64,000 nt of DNA from Epiperipatus broadwayi (Eukaryota; Onychophora; Udeonychophora; Euonychophora; Peripatidae), in contig JAQFVV010000113.1 in assembly GCA_028023455.1 (NCBI GenBank), positions 1,287,268-1,351,267 on the forward strand. The letters run 5' to 3'. The position numbers and the translations under genes were made by a program. The notes below the pieces were generated by a model. That model was not told where the DNA came from. It saw only the letters and a program-made list of their open reading frames with translations, and did not search any database. Shown piece by piece: positions 42,130 to 53,865 of this stretch (positions are counted from its first letter, which is position 1; each line of letters starts with the position of its first letter).

Positions 42130-42790
42130 ACTGGGGTGAAAAAATCTGCTACTCTCATTGGACTATGCTTAACCAATAGTCAAATGTCAATAAACTATGA
42201 AAGGAACTTGAATGATACTGCTCTAAATTGTAATTTCAGAGCAATTAAACTATGCATAAATCAAAGTAAAATAGATTTTGATTTATAACATGAATAAATT
42301 AAGTTTATATATGGTCAGAGAGAAAGCAAGTAAAAATTGTTTCAGTTCCTTTCTTAGTTTATTGATGTTTGACCATTTGTTATGCATAATCCAACAGGTT
42401 AGATTTTTTCCCTTTCAATTCCATATTCTAAGCTCTGAAAAATTACAGTTACATTTTTTAAAAGTGAATGTTTTATTTGATATTTGGAGGTTGTTAAAAT
42501 TAAAAGCATTGCTTTGATCCTTCAAATAGTTAAATTGGGATTTCAGACCATTTATGCTGTACATAAATCAAATTAGAACAAATTTCACTCTTTAATTTAT
42601 AATAACATCAATAAACTGAGGTTATATATATAATCAGAGCTAAAAAGATGGTGGCATCGTTCACTTCTTTTCATAGTTTGTTGACAGCTGACTATTGGTT
42701 GAACAAAGCCCAATGGGAGTTGCAATTATTTCCACTTCAATTTCCTACCTTAAACTGTGAAAATTTAGTTATATGTATATATTTTGAAAA
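42130..42790. repeat. MITE-like element: one left arm and two related right units
   Basis: GTCAAATGTCAATAAACTAT (about 42,180) is matched inverted at about 42,355-42,375 and again, more diverged, at about 42,675-42,695 (TAGTTTGTTGACAGCTGACT). The two right units (42,240-42,470 and 42,530-42,790) are direct repeats of each other. No protein. Confidence 0.65.
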
Positions 42791-43770
42791 GAAAATTTTT
42801 AAAATATATAATTATAATCAATAAATTAATGATCTTGATTGACATGTATATGTTCTGTTTTTTTTATCCCATGAACAAATTATTTTAATTATTTAATATT
42901 GTTTATAAATAGGTATTTTTATTATATTTTAACAAAGAAATAAAAAATATATAGTTTTTTTTAAAGAAATACATTTATTTACATTAATGGGGTAAAAATT
43001 AAATAAAAATGCAGTAAACAATAAAAAAAATTTTCCTTGACTTTCAGAATGTTCTTGATATTATGTGACCAAAAATAAAAGCACAAGACAAAAAGTCATT
43101 TAAATGAACTTGCAAATAATGACCAATTTCTATTTCCATGTCAATTTATTTATTAGATTAAAATGACCTATTTTTATCATGCAAATAGATTGGTGTTGAT
43201 AGAAGAATGTATTACTTGCAAGAGTTTATTTAAATGATTAACTATCTGATAACTTTTATATTTAATCACTAATTTCAAGAATACAAGGGGGTCAAAACAT
43301 ATTTGGAACCATTCTCTGGAGGATGAGATTGTTGTAGTACATGCTTCTTCCATTAGGCTCTTCTTGAGGTGTTCCTTGAAAGGGTACAAATAATGAAGGT
43401 GTGGAAGAATAAATATAAACAAAGTGATTATACAGAAAGTGGGTTCTTGGTCTTAATGATGGGTTTGGAAAAAGAGAAGGGGGATTTAGATATAAAGGCC
43501 ATGAAGTTGACAAAGATTATGTTGTGGAAATGAGATGAGGAACAGGATAGAGAAGAATATGGGAAAAACTTAGGGTGGGGAAGGGAAAGGGAAGATAATG
43601 TGGCTAACAGGTTTCTCTGGGCACAGTGATTGAGAGATTCCTAACTCTGAAAAAGAAGTCATTGTTTTTCACATCGCATCAGTTTGATGAGCATCATTAT
43701 TGAGTGAGTGTATTGTTCTGTATAGTAAATGCTTTTGTTAAGTGTGTCTTGCTTATTTTTTGATTTTTGT
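42791..43770. other. AT-rich DNA, part slightly GC-richer
   Basis: 43,270-43,720 is less AT-rich and carries overlapping minus-strand frames (one proline/serine rich), but nothing could be recognised in them and no codon pattern is convincing. Confidence 0.4.
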
Positions 43771-44440
43771 AATGGCTGAAAAGTTTGTACAGTGTGAAAT
43801 TCTGTTTTCTGTTAGGGAAAATAGCTTGGAACAGAATACAATCTATCTGCTCTGAAGAAAACATGAGTTTATCAGTAGTGTAAAGGAAGTATAAAATTCA
43901 CTATGTCACAAAAAAGCATGGGGAATGAAGACCAATGTTGAGATGATGCTGATCTTATTTAATGCAAATGAGATTTATTCATTCAAAATGCATTCATAAT
44001 GATCAGGTACTCAAAACTCCCAAGTTCTGAAATGTTTGCATCATGTGGTGAAACTAAAATGTCCCAATTCAGGGCAAAGTGGGAATGCAAGCTTCACCAT
44101 GACTATGTTAGTGCACAAAGTATTGAATATGAAACAATTTTTAAATAAAAACAGCATGACCCAGCACATCCATCAGTCATATTCATCCAATCTCACTGTA
44201 CACAATTTCCATTTATTCCGTTGAATGAAAAAATGTCTCAAAAAATTTTTCTTTTCCTAACTTAGAAGTTGTGAAGGAATAAAGAATGCAGGCATTAGAA
44301 GACATCACTTTGGAAGAGTTTCCTGACTATTTTAAAAAGTGAAAAGCATGTTTAGACTAAGACATTGCATTAATTGGACTGTACTGTGAAGGAACTCAAT
44401 TTGTAACACCTAAAAGTAAATACACAATTTTTAATTATAA
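43771..44440 (+). pseudogene. Decayed mariner-like transposase
   Basis: The plus strand starts MAEKFVQCEILFSVRENSLE. The clearest part is at 44,036-44,224: HKVLNMKQFLNKNSMTQHIH, then SYSSNLTVHNFHLFR, which matches the mariner C-terminal block (H.AL.VK.FLA....V..HPPYSPDLAPCDFFLFP). After a frameshift it continues MKKCLK, then LEDI-like, FQDCF-like and KCIALI-like pieces and a YFEGTQF-like end. The catalytic DD(34)D triad is not intact: the DNA segment for the second D (HDN) is altered and the third D of YSPDL is N. About 200 codons across several frames; dead. No terminal inverted repeats were identified. Confidence 0.7.
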
Positions 44441-44804
44441 AAGTGTGATTTATTTATTTTACTTTTTAGAGCATTTATGAAAATAAAAGTGTTTTTATTA
44501 TATATTATAGTTTCTAAATTTTTGTTATAATAAAAAATGTAGATACAATTTAATACCACCAGATGACATTACTGTAAAAAGTACTGAATTAGATGCAAAA
44601 AATAAAAAATAAAATGAAAACATATGGTAGATTGCAATTTATGAATAGTAAGAGAATGACCAAAATAGTATTAAATTGGGTTATGAATAAAGAGTAGGCA
44701 ACAAGATGGATGAGAAAAGTAGTATGGTATGCAGAGATTTGGATAAACACTTTATGTCAGTATACTTGTACAAAGGTGGGTGTTAGGAGGATTGTTGAGT
44801 ATTA
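44441..44804. other. AT-rich noncoding DNA
   Basis: Nothing recognised. Confidence 0.5.
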
Positions 44805-44960
44805 CTAGAGTCCCAGCGCTCCCCTGAGGTAAGCTACAAGCTCAAAACCAATTGGTCTGAAGATAGGGACTTTCTGATAGAGATTTTGAATTCTTTCTCT
44901 TTCAGCACTTATAAAATAAAGCTCGATTAGAGCTATTGGTAAGCTCCATCTAGTGATCAT
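44805..44960 (+). repeat. Degenerate hammerhead-retroposon fragment (subfamily C)
   Basis: GCTCCCCTGAGGTAAGC, ACAAGCTCAAAACC, TTGGTCTGAAGATAGGG aligns with the subfamily A order GCTCCTCACTGATGAAGG, ACAAGCCAGAAAC, TAGTCTGGGGATA. The stem III region is longer and fully self-complementary (ACCAATTGGT before the cleavage C). The core and stem I are damaged. No target-site duplication seen. Confidence 0.5.
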
Positions 44961-46772
44961 ATATATATATTCTTATTGGCTACAAACAGTACAAGATATT
45001 GTTAGAAATATTTATTTCATAAAATTGTTTTAAATGCACATTTCCCTGTCACAATACAAATTCTAGGTATATTATAAAAATCAAATTAATTTGAATTTAA
45101 CTTGCAACTTGTAAGTTTTATGCCACTTTTTGATTTATCAGTATTTTGTTTTTTGCAATATGTGAAGATTTTTTCAAGTTTTTTATATAAATATAATAAT
45201 TTTTGTAAATAATGCTTACAATAAAAAAAATTAAACTTATTTCATTATAATAATTGATAATTCTTTTATTAAATGATAGCAAGCAACTGATCTCAAATGG
45301 GGGTGGTATAAAAGAAAAGAAGTTTTATTTCTCCATTTTTTGTGATCTATGGTTATATATTTTTTTTACTTTTTTATACAAATACTATAATACATATTGT
45401 AATAATGCTTATAATAATTGTAATCTTAATTATATCATAAAATCATATTATTTTTAGAAGTGGTAATGTATACGGCTGTGGCATTATGTTACAAAATTCA
45501 CATTAAAGCCATTGTGGGTTAATTATCAGTAGAACTCCAATTTTCATCTGTTTTATTTTATATATTTCTATTAATAAATTTTTATTAAATGTAACATAAA
45601 GATATATATTCTAAGTAGTTTGGGTATAATTTAGTGAAATGTATTATTCAACTAACTACAGTATTTCACTGTTTTTTTACTCTAGCTTTGATCATTAGTG
45701 CCTGTGATAGTTTAATGCATTCACAAAATAACAGACTCATATTCTAAAACTTTTTTTGCTCAATTTCCAACGGAGAAAAATAAAACATCTATCATATTGG
45801 CTTTTAAATGATGCATGCCTTTTTGAGCAGAAGACCATCTGGTATTTTTAGGGTTATGAGGCAATATTAAGAAAGATTAAGCTGAATTATTGAATATCTT
45901 TTTTATGCTACAAGTCTCATTTACTTCAGATAATTTATTTGCATTTTTATCTGATTGCTTAGAATACTAAATTAATTTTTATTAAAAATTTTTGCTTAAG
46001 AGTTATAATTTTTGGATCACGTTTTAAGCCTCTAGCAGAGATGTGAATGCGCAGTAGGTTTTTTACTTTTTGCATTTTTTAAAAATGTTTTACCACTGTT
46101 TTCAAACTCTTTAAATCATAATATTTTCTAATACTTCATTTTTAAAGTATATTATATTTAGCTTCATATAAATGATTATTGTCATATATACTGCATATAC
46201 TTAAACTATTTAGGTTTTTAATTTGACAGTTTGGTTTCCCTATGTATGAACATTCAATCTTAAATAAAACATTTTACTAATTTATCTTATTATTAATTTT
46301 TTCTCTGTCTCATTTGTTTTGAAAATACATTTTTAGCATAGAATCATAATTGTTTTGCTTTTGTATATTGTGCATAGATCTACATTATAGTGTTTCATAT
46401 AACAGATAGATAAATATATTTTGATGTGGTTATATTCAACATTTCAATTTTTCATTGAACGATCATTCTATGAGAGTTGTAGTCTTTGTTTATATTGATA
46501 TTATATCATGATGATTGATCTTAGCATTTTCAAAACCCATAGTGATTCACAAGGTTTGTATTCATATTTAACTTACACTTGACAATTTTTTTATTATAGA
46601 AAATTGATAAGAAGCCATATCAGGCTATTCACTGACATTGATATCCCTATTTAGTTTAATGCAGAGATAAGATGGTGGACTCAAGAGTAAATGGTTTCAA
46701 AATTAATTCTCTGTTGAGAAAAATAAAAAAAAAATCTTAGGTTGTAATTCATTTAAAATATTTGGCTCAACC
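44961..46772. other. AT-rich noncoding DNA
   Basis: No gene or repeat recognised. Confidence 0.5.
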
Positions 46773-47155
46773 ATCTTGTGTTAAGATTTGTAGAGGTTCC
46801 TACTGTCGTTTTTCAGGTGCATGGTCTTAATATATATTACTTTACAAAATGAGTATGCACTTTACAAATTTAATTATTACTTTATATTATCTTAAAAAAT
46901 TTCTAAACATAAGTTCTCAACATTGACTCATAAATCAAAAGATTTTGAGTATGTTAGTGTGTTATAGAAATTGTGGTCTTAATCAGGGAGGAATTTAATA
47001 GCCTTATACCCTCAAATCAAAATGCTTTAGATTCTCCTATATATTTAAGAAGTAGGATTGTCTTTTAAATAAATCTTGTGTTAAGACTTGTAGAGGTTCC
47101 TACTGTCGTTTTTCAGGTGCATGGTCTTAAGGTTATAGCCTTAATATATATTACT
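46773..47155 (+). repeat. Direct repeats of about 70 bp, 297 bp apart
   Basis: ATCTTGTGTTAAGATTTGTA followed by GAGGTTCCTACTGTCGTTTT and TTCAGGTGCATGGTCTTAA occurs at 46,773-46,843 and 47,070-47,155 with one substitution and one 14-bp difference (GGTTATAGCC present only in the second). Near-identity suggests a recent event. Each unit starts and ends with TTAAGAC/GGTCTTAA, a short inverted pair. Confidence 0.85.
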
Positions 47156-47595
47156 TAACACTTATAATAATGGTATTAAAAGGATTTTTATATTTTGATC
47201 TAATATTTTTCACAAAAAGATAATGCATTTAATAAATATCTTAACACAGCCCATTAATATAGTTTTTAAAAAAAGTAAAACTAACGATTATGTGATCAAT
47301 TCTTAAAGCTACATCATATTACAATCACATTTTATTTTAGGTAAGCACTTAATAATCTTCTGATGTAAATGGTTTATGCAGGTTATAATAGATGGATACC
47401 TATTTCTGATTAATAAATGACTAATTGGGTTCTTATTTAGCAGTCTATCTACACAAAATAAAGCCTAGACTTATTTATCAAATTCTTAACTATCTGAAAA
47501 AAAAGTTTTAAATTTGAACCAAGAAATTGAGTATAGCAGACATATATACTTTTCACTTTATTTATTTGCATACTTGTGTATATTGTCTATACTGA
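47156..47595. other. AT-rich noncoding DNA
   Basis: Nothing recognised. Confidence 0.5.
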
Positions 47596-48065
47596 ACCTA
47601 ATATAATTTAAAAGGGATTTGAACTCAAACTTTTAATGTCCCTACAGCTATCCATTCCATTTTATACAACTGATACATATGACAACATATATGTGAAAAG
47701 ATAAATGATCTCCAATATATATATTATGCTGATCAAGTACTCACCATTTGGTCCAGATCATCATCTCCCCCCACACACGCATATACATATATATATAAAG
47801 GTCCTATACATGAGGGGTGAGATTGATAATGTCAACATGAGTATGACAATTATATATTGGTATGAGCAAGGGTTTTGATTGTTCCGACATCGGATTTTCA
47901 ATGATATAAATGGCTGAAGAGTTGGAGGGTGAAGAAGATTTTGAAGTCTGTCCTTTAAAGTATGAAGATTTGCTATCTTAATATAAACTGAGCACTGATT
48001 ATATATATATGGGAGATGATGACTTGAACCAACTGATGAGTGCTGGTTCAGAACAAAATACGTGT
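47596..48065. repeat. Family S repeat, partly inverted copy
   Basis: The left part (47,610-47,770: GGGATTTGAACTCAAAC, ACAACATATATGTGAAAAGA, TGGTCCAGATCATCATC) is family S in minus orientation. The right part (47,795-48,065: TACATGAGGGGTGAGATTG, CGGATTTTCAATG, TTAAAGTATGAAGATTTGC) is plus orientation. It is a head-to-head arrangement like the palindrome at 19.3 kb. Confidence 0.7.
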
Positions 48066-48924
48066 ATGTATGTAGACTGCATAGCTGACGGAACCTTGAA
48101 AGTTTGAGTAGGTATATATATAAAATCGCCTACTAACTTAATCGGAAACAATTGATATTACTGTTGGTGATTATTTCTCTATTTGTATTAATACAGCAAT
48201 TTCATAAAAAATATACTAAGGTTAAGTAAAGGAAATAAATAAAAAGGGAAAATAAGTTGTTTCCAATGTTATCACATTTTAAGTAGACAGGAACTTTTTA
48301 ATTAGTGCCCTGAGAGGATCTTTCAAGAGCAGAGTTGATGATTGCTTTGACTGAGATTTTACTTTATTGTTAGCGAGATTACAGGCAGCTTCTAAAGTGT
48401 GATTAGAAGAAGACGACAGAAGGACTGACTTTTTTCTCTCTTAGGTGCTAATTGAAAAAATTAGCTTTGGGCAAAAGTCAACTATTGTGTATATATAATT
48501 TTTTGTAAATTACAAAATGTAATTAATAAGTAAACTAAACTTTCTTCTAGCTGTGTCTTAATGACATTTGCTTTTATGAAGTAGTTAGTGTTGTGTAAAT
48601 ATTAAGCTAGAGCTTTAGACGTCAAGCATTTTAGTGACATAGGAATATTGAAAGGAACAAATTGAGGTTTAAGTTGTTCAGTCTTAATACTTTCTGTAAA
48701 TAATGTTTTAAAACAATACTATTATTTTAAATCGCTTCTGAATATGTGCTAATTATTTATACACTATGTATTAGTATATATATAATAACTCATTTGTCAT
48801 TTCGAACATGCAATATCTGAAGAGCTATGCTGAGCTTGGCGTTACTGAAAATTCCTCATTGCTTAAATTGCTTCCTAAAAATTATAACATGCATTATCAT
48901 TACTTACTACAGCGTTAATATTCT
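48066..48924. other. AT-rich noncoding DNA
   Basis: 48,290-48,480 is slightly GC-richer and contains TTTTTTCTCTCTTAG, which looks like a splice acceptor, but no exon frame is convincing. Confidence 0.4.
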
Positions 48925-49024
48925 GCGTAGTTTAGCGCCAATGGTAGTATCAGAATTTAGGTTTCGGACCGCTTCTAGGGCTGGCACTTCCGGCGCTGGA
49001 TGTGTTCTCCAGCAATAAAAAAAA
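48925..49024 (+). ncRNA. GC-rich structured patch, possible small RNA gene or pseudogene
   Basis: About 90 bases stand out as GC-rich. AGCGCC (48,932) can pair with GGCGCT (48,991), and GCTGGA with TCCAGC forms a terminal hairpin, followed directly by AATAAAAAAAATTATTT. The 5' part (GCGCCAATGGTAGTATCAG) resembles the 5' end of U4 snRNA (GCGCAGTGGCAGTATCG-like), and TAGCGCCAATGG also fits a tRNA A box, but no complete snRNA or tRNA fold is present. The identity is open; it may equally be a SINE head. Confidence 0.35.
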
Positions 49025-49729
49025 TTATTTATTTATTTTTTTCAATAAATTTATTAAACGTAAATAAGTATGATATAAAGTGATTTTGTACAGAAAAAAA
49101 AAAGGGAAAAATTAATACAAACAAATTTTGTACGAGTGCGAATTTTTGATTATCTTCTGATTATCAGTTCTCAATTAACAGCTCATGTTCTGCAGTTCAC
49201 TGCATGACTCATTCTTATAGTGAATAACAAATGTAATCCAATAAATTCTTAGTATACTTTTGCCCATGAACTGCCTTTATATAATCATTTCAATGATCAC
49301 CTGTAATGAATGTCATGTGCACTTCATACTGGAAGGACACAGTTCTATAATCAGATATGGCTTAGAAACTCAATATTAATCATCTTTATTATCTTTCCAA
49401 CAATGATTCATTAAAGTCCATATTCATTTTCACCAAGAACCTATAGGCTGTCATTGCACCAGTGTGAAAATGTTCAATTAGACACTACTGATATTCATTT
49501 CCAGCCATTTATAGGCTTTGTAATTTTCTGCATCTGTTCATTCATTTATAAGCATCCAAGTAAGTGAGTTTAAAATCATCTATATGATACTATTCAGGGC
49601 ATGACATTCTCCAACTATTTCAGTATGAAGAAGGTGCCCATTTCATATTGACATTTTATATCTATTACTCTATTAATCATAAGCACTGAAAGCAATAGAG
49701 TTGTTGATACCTATTGATTATTCTTTAAT
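49025..49729. other. AT-rich noncoding DNA
   Basis: May include the 3' untranslated region of the minus-strand LINE fragment that follows; no defined boundary was found. Confidence 0.4.
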
Positions 49730-50795
49730 AGATATCAAATTCCATGTGTCCAGGAATGTGCTTTTAGGTACGAGAAGTTCATCCCGTTTCTTGATCTTAA
49801 CCAGTTTTCTAAAAAAATATTCATCATCTTAAAAGATTAAACCACAGAATACCTTCTTACACCTCGCTGTCCATATTATATAGTTCAGAAAAATAGATAG
49901 CCTGATATTGGCAAAAACTCTGGATTTGATACTGTCTTTAATTGAGGTGATCAAATAGTAATCAATCTTAACATTATCATATATAGTTTTTTTAATTCTC
50001 CAGAGTCCAGTGCAAGAGTAAACAAGATGTTCAAATGTCTCATCCACCTGACTACACAACGGACATATGGGATCTAACTTGGATATGCCTCTTCCAGCAG
50101 ATAGGAACCAATTAGTGCTAATGGCCTGCATATTGATTTTTATAACAAAATCTAGATATTTAGGTTCCATGTACCAGAATTTGAAAAGAGAAATAATCTT
50201 TTGATTTGTTATATTTAATTTACCCTGGATTTGTATACCGGGTGGATTAATAACGAAGTATCCTTCCCATATCTTGATTTTATTTTTAAAAGTATCTTTG
50301 TAATAGGAATGTATTTTTTCACTAGATCTAGTGACCTACCTACTACATCCTTAGTACTGGGTGGAGATCGGTCTGTGGGAATAACTGGTAAAGTAATTTG
50401 ATCATAATTGAAGACATTTGATAATATGACTAATATATTAAATGATTTCTGATATTGAATAGACGCGATGGAATGAAATGACATTCCATTAAGTTTCTTG
50501 TGTTGCTGCATTTGTTTAATACTAATAGCAGCAATCTTTCCTTTCCAGAACAATCTAGCAGCCAAGGTGTTAATCTTCTGGATAAACAATTTAGTAATTT
50601 TAATTATTGGCAAGTAGTAATTTATTTTTTGTCATTATTTTCATGTTTAATAATCTCACCTTGCCATGCAATGAAAGGTAAACTTCTGACAGACATTTAG
50701 TTTGATTATTTGTAGCTAGTAAAATCTCATTCTGTATCTCCTTTGACATCACAGTATGAGCATTATACTTAAATGTAAGAATTACTTGCTAAATA
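49730..50795 (-). pseudogene. 5'-truncated L1/Tx1-like LINE, ORF2 C-terminal half
   Basis: Minus strand order: CLSEVYLSLHGKVRLLNMKI (about 50,700), INTLAARLFWKGKIAAISIK (thumb/connection region with the conserved FWKGK), GMSFHSIASIQYQKSFNILV, IPTDRSPPS, MEPKYLDFVIKINMQAISTN, and a zinc motif C-X2-C-X7-H-X4-C in DPICPLCSQVDETFEHLVYS. Then VFANIRLSIFLNYIIWTARC and, after a stop, KIKKRDELLVPKSTFLDTWN. All these blocks have counterparts in the long LINE at 52-57 kb except the last, which that copy has lost. Frames break near 50,610, 50,190 and 49,830. It was probably inserted next to the RTE fragment at 50.84 kb. Confidence 0.85.
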
Positions 50796-50839
50796 TAAAT
50801 AAGATTGGGACACATGAGTAGAATAAAGTGACACTTTAA

Positions 50840-51530
50840 TCACCATCATCATCGACCTTTATCAATTCACTGCAAAATAAATGTCTCTCCATGTTCAATC
50901 TATCTTTCTCTGATATATAGCCTCCCCCCCCCCCACATCACCTCTACACACTTTTTGATTTCATTCATCCATCTCACACGTGGACTCTTTCTGGGTCTTT
51001 TACAATCTCTTGGAATCCACTTTAATATTTCAATTGTCCATCTATTATCATCTCTTCTAGAAATATGTCCAGCCCTGCTCCACTTTAATCTTTTAATCCT
51101 TTCAATGATGTCATAAACACCTGTTTCTTCTCTTACCTATATATTGCATTTTCAATCACTTCTTGTTACTCCTAATATACATCTCTCCATACTTCTTTGA
51201 ATAGCCTGATGTTCCTGTATAGCTCTTTAAGTGTCCAAATCTCAGATCCATAAGTGAGAACTGGTAAAACATATTTATTAAAAACCTTTTCAAACACATA
51301 GGCATAGTTCCTTTTAGTATCAAGTTATTTCTACCAAAAGAAATCCAACCAAGTTTAATTCTATGATTAATTCCATCCATTATATTTCTATCTGTAGAAA
51401 TAATCTGACCAAGATATTTATAGTTAACTTCTTCTAAGTCATCATAATCAATCTTTATTTTCATCTTTTGAGAAAATCCATTGAACATTACTTTAGTCCA
51501 CTCCATATGTTCTTGTCATTACAGCTGTTA
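50840..51530 (-). pseudogene. 5'-truncated RTE-type LINE, reverse transcriptase C-terminus and tail
   Basis: A 116-codon minus frame reads MEWTKVMFNGFSQKMKIKID, YKYLGQIISTDRNIMDGINH, RIKLGWISFGRNNLILKGTM and P.CLKRFLINMFYQ. These are the RTE-type pieces KTKVMFN, YKYLGQ.IS.DGN, RI.L.W..FGR...L and P..LK.KVFNQC. After a frameshift come GVTR and 3' sequence ending in CATCATCATCG on the plus strand. The tail and last 300 bp match the copy at 9.2 kb. A run of C occurs at about 50,926-50,936. Confidence 0.8.
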
Positions 51531-52056
51531 TTACTATGTGATTATTCATTTAGTATATGAACATGGATGAGCTACTCACCACCATGCGTTAGCCAGTGTG
51601 GTGAATTTACACAATGGTTTTTTTCTCAATTGCATGATAAGGCGGTGAATGTGTGCGCCAATGATTTTTTTCTCTAATAGATGTATACAATCATAACAGA
51701 TAATCTAATAAAGGTATATATTGTAACCTTTTCTTTTCAGAGGTGTATTTTATACAAAAAAACAACAACATTTAATTATTATACTTTCTAATTTGCCTTT
51801 CTTGCTTTAAGATTAGGCCATAATATGGCTAGACACTTGAGCATCAAAAACTTTTTTTTCTACTACAACCTGTCTGCCCTGGATCCCACATTTCTTACTA
51901 TACACTTTGAATCTATCTACCACCTAGCTCTAACATTAAACCATAAATCATATAAAATATTATTTTCATGAAACTCAACAATTGATTATAATTATCTATC
52001 AAATAATTCCTAAGGTAGATTTACAAAGACAGTTACAAGAAAGTGGTTTTAATAAA
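51531..52056. other. AT-rich noncoding DNA
   Basis: Spacer between the RTE fragment and the long LINE; nothing recognised. Confidence 0.5.
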
Positions 52057-52076
52057 ATAATAATAATAATAATAAT
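52057..52076. repeat. Short TAA microsatellite at the LINE 5' flank
   Basis: About seven AAT units directly before the first LINE-specific sequence. The 3' end of the LINE abuts the same repeat. Confidence 0.85.
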
Positions 52077-52250
52077 ATATATAGGCACCAGAGGTCACCT
52101 CTAGCTTACCACTCATTCAGATCGTGCTCCTCAATTTATTAAAATATCATAAAATATACCGATTACAGGTAATAACTATAAAATAGAAAACTAATAGATT
52201 AATTTAAAAAAGAAGAGAAATACAAAAAGGCAACACAGATTGATTGCATA

Positions 52251-53810
52251 ATGGACTTAGATGTCCAACATCCAGCCATGATGTCTGTCAGCTTAGACAC
52301 GTTTAAAAGTTCTTATGCACAAGTTGCAAAATTACCATCAACGGTTATAAAAAAAAGTGAAAATAATACGCGATTGTTTTTCTCAAGGAAAATGCAGCTA
52401 GCGCTTAGATTTCACCATTCTACAGCAGGAGATCTGATGAAACTAGATCTTACCCCAAAAATCACTGAAACCTACGTTAACACAATAAAAGAGCCTTGGT
52501 CTAATGATAGCCTTAATAAAATATCTGAAGTGTTTAACCAGACGATTCCTAGGGAACTCCGATTCATTTGAACGTTTTTTCACTGAACGCTCCATTGTCA
52601 TAGCAATTACAGATAGAAACTGTTCACTATATAGATTCCCTAAGGAGCTCCTATTCGAAGAGATAAATAATAAAAAACTATGGAATTTGATAGTTCGCGT
52701 GGGAAATCATCCGAATCCGTGTTATCTGGCTATTAAATTTGTAAATGAAGAAAGCAAAGAATTGTTCCGACAAGAAATGAAAACTCTGAGGCAATACGCA
52801 TTAGTTGTAGTAAATCCCAACAGAGAAAACTTTATTACTGGTTTAATTAAAAAAACTTACCTAGGTTACTCAGAAACAGATTTCATTAAACTTATGAAAC
52901 CATTCGGGAAGGTGATAGATTTTCAGCCTTTACAGATTAAAAATACACCCATCCCAATATTTAGTAATAATTATAGATTTAAAGTAAAACTGGGAGAGAA
53001 CATTAATCCCTAAAATATTCCAACACAAGTTGCAGATGAAGAAGCGACATTATTTCTTTGTTATAAACGGTCTAAAACCGCAATGCTTTCATTGCAAAGA
53101 ACGCGGTCATCTTATTAGTAACTGTCCGGCTTTATATTGTAATAATTGTAATATGAGTGCATCCCCTTACATCAATGCCCAAAAGAAGACTTTCATAGTA
53201 ATCAAGAAGTGACTGTAGATGAATATGTGCAATCGACAGACCATAATATTGAGGGAAAAAATGATACTAACATTAGCAATAGTGGAAATGTGATTCTACA
53301 TACTACAGGGTCCGATAGCATTGAAGTTTCCTCCTCTCCTAATCCGGAAATCTCACCCCTCTTAATAAAACATCTCTCGAAATAATGGAATCAGTCGCAG
53401 TGTTGCCGCCCCTACAAATTCTAGAAACTCCTCAAATCACTAGAAAAACAGGCCGGCCACCTAAAAAAAAATCAGGTAATAATCCCAAGAAACTCATGGC
53501 TCTAGAATGTGAAAGTAATGATAATGATTCCCCTCCTCCAGTCTCTAGAAAAAAAGCTAACATCACGCAAAGTTACAATGCCTCTCTAACTGCCACATAC
53601 TCATCAGAAAATAGTCCAATGGAAGAGGAAACTGATAGTATTACAAACATAAATAAAGTTTCACTTGAAAACCCATTCATAGACAGGAAAATGAGATCCA
53701 ATGATATTTACTCAAATCTACAGACAATAATTGAACAATGCATATTTATTGATCCATTAAAATATACTACAGATTCCCTTATTAAAATATTTAACTTTAT
53801 TTTAGAATAA
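52251..53810 (+). pseudogene. LINE ORF1 (nucleic-acid-binding, zinc knuckle), frameshifted
   Basis: ORF1 proteins coat LINE RNA. The ATG at 52,251 starts MDLDVQHPAMMSVSLDTFKS. Shifts of frame occur near 52,555, 52,995, 53,150-53,176 and 53,350. The central part (52,560-52,990) resembles the nucleic-acid-binding middle of L1/Tx1 ORF1s without a named domain I can prove. At about 53,087-53,130 the motif CFHCKERGHLISNC is a classical CX2CX4HX4C knuckle, followed by YCNNCN as the start of a second knuckle broken by a frameshift. The C-terminal part (53,385-53,810) is polar and carries TGRPPKKKSG, an AT-hook-like basic patch. It ends with TAA at 53,808-53,810. Confidence 0.85.
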
Positions 53811-53865
53811 AACTTTCCTATGCTAGGCTTAGATTCTGATATATACGCACACACACATACAAATA

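Noticed and set aside
43177-43513. Overlapping minus-strand frames of 73-81 codons
   Set aside because: Somewhat less AT-rich and proline/serine rich, but no motif, no frame preference and no splice context; left as unexplained DNA.
47610-48065. LTR pair of a retrovirus-like element
   Set aside because: The two halves are opposite orientations of the noncoding family S repeat, with no internal coding region.
48437-48460. Splice acceptor of a host exon
   Set aside because: A pyrimidine run plus AG is expected often in such DNA, and no open frame with coding character follows.
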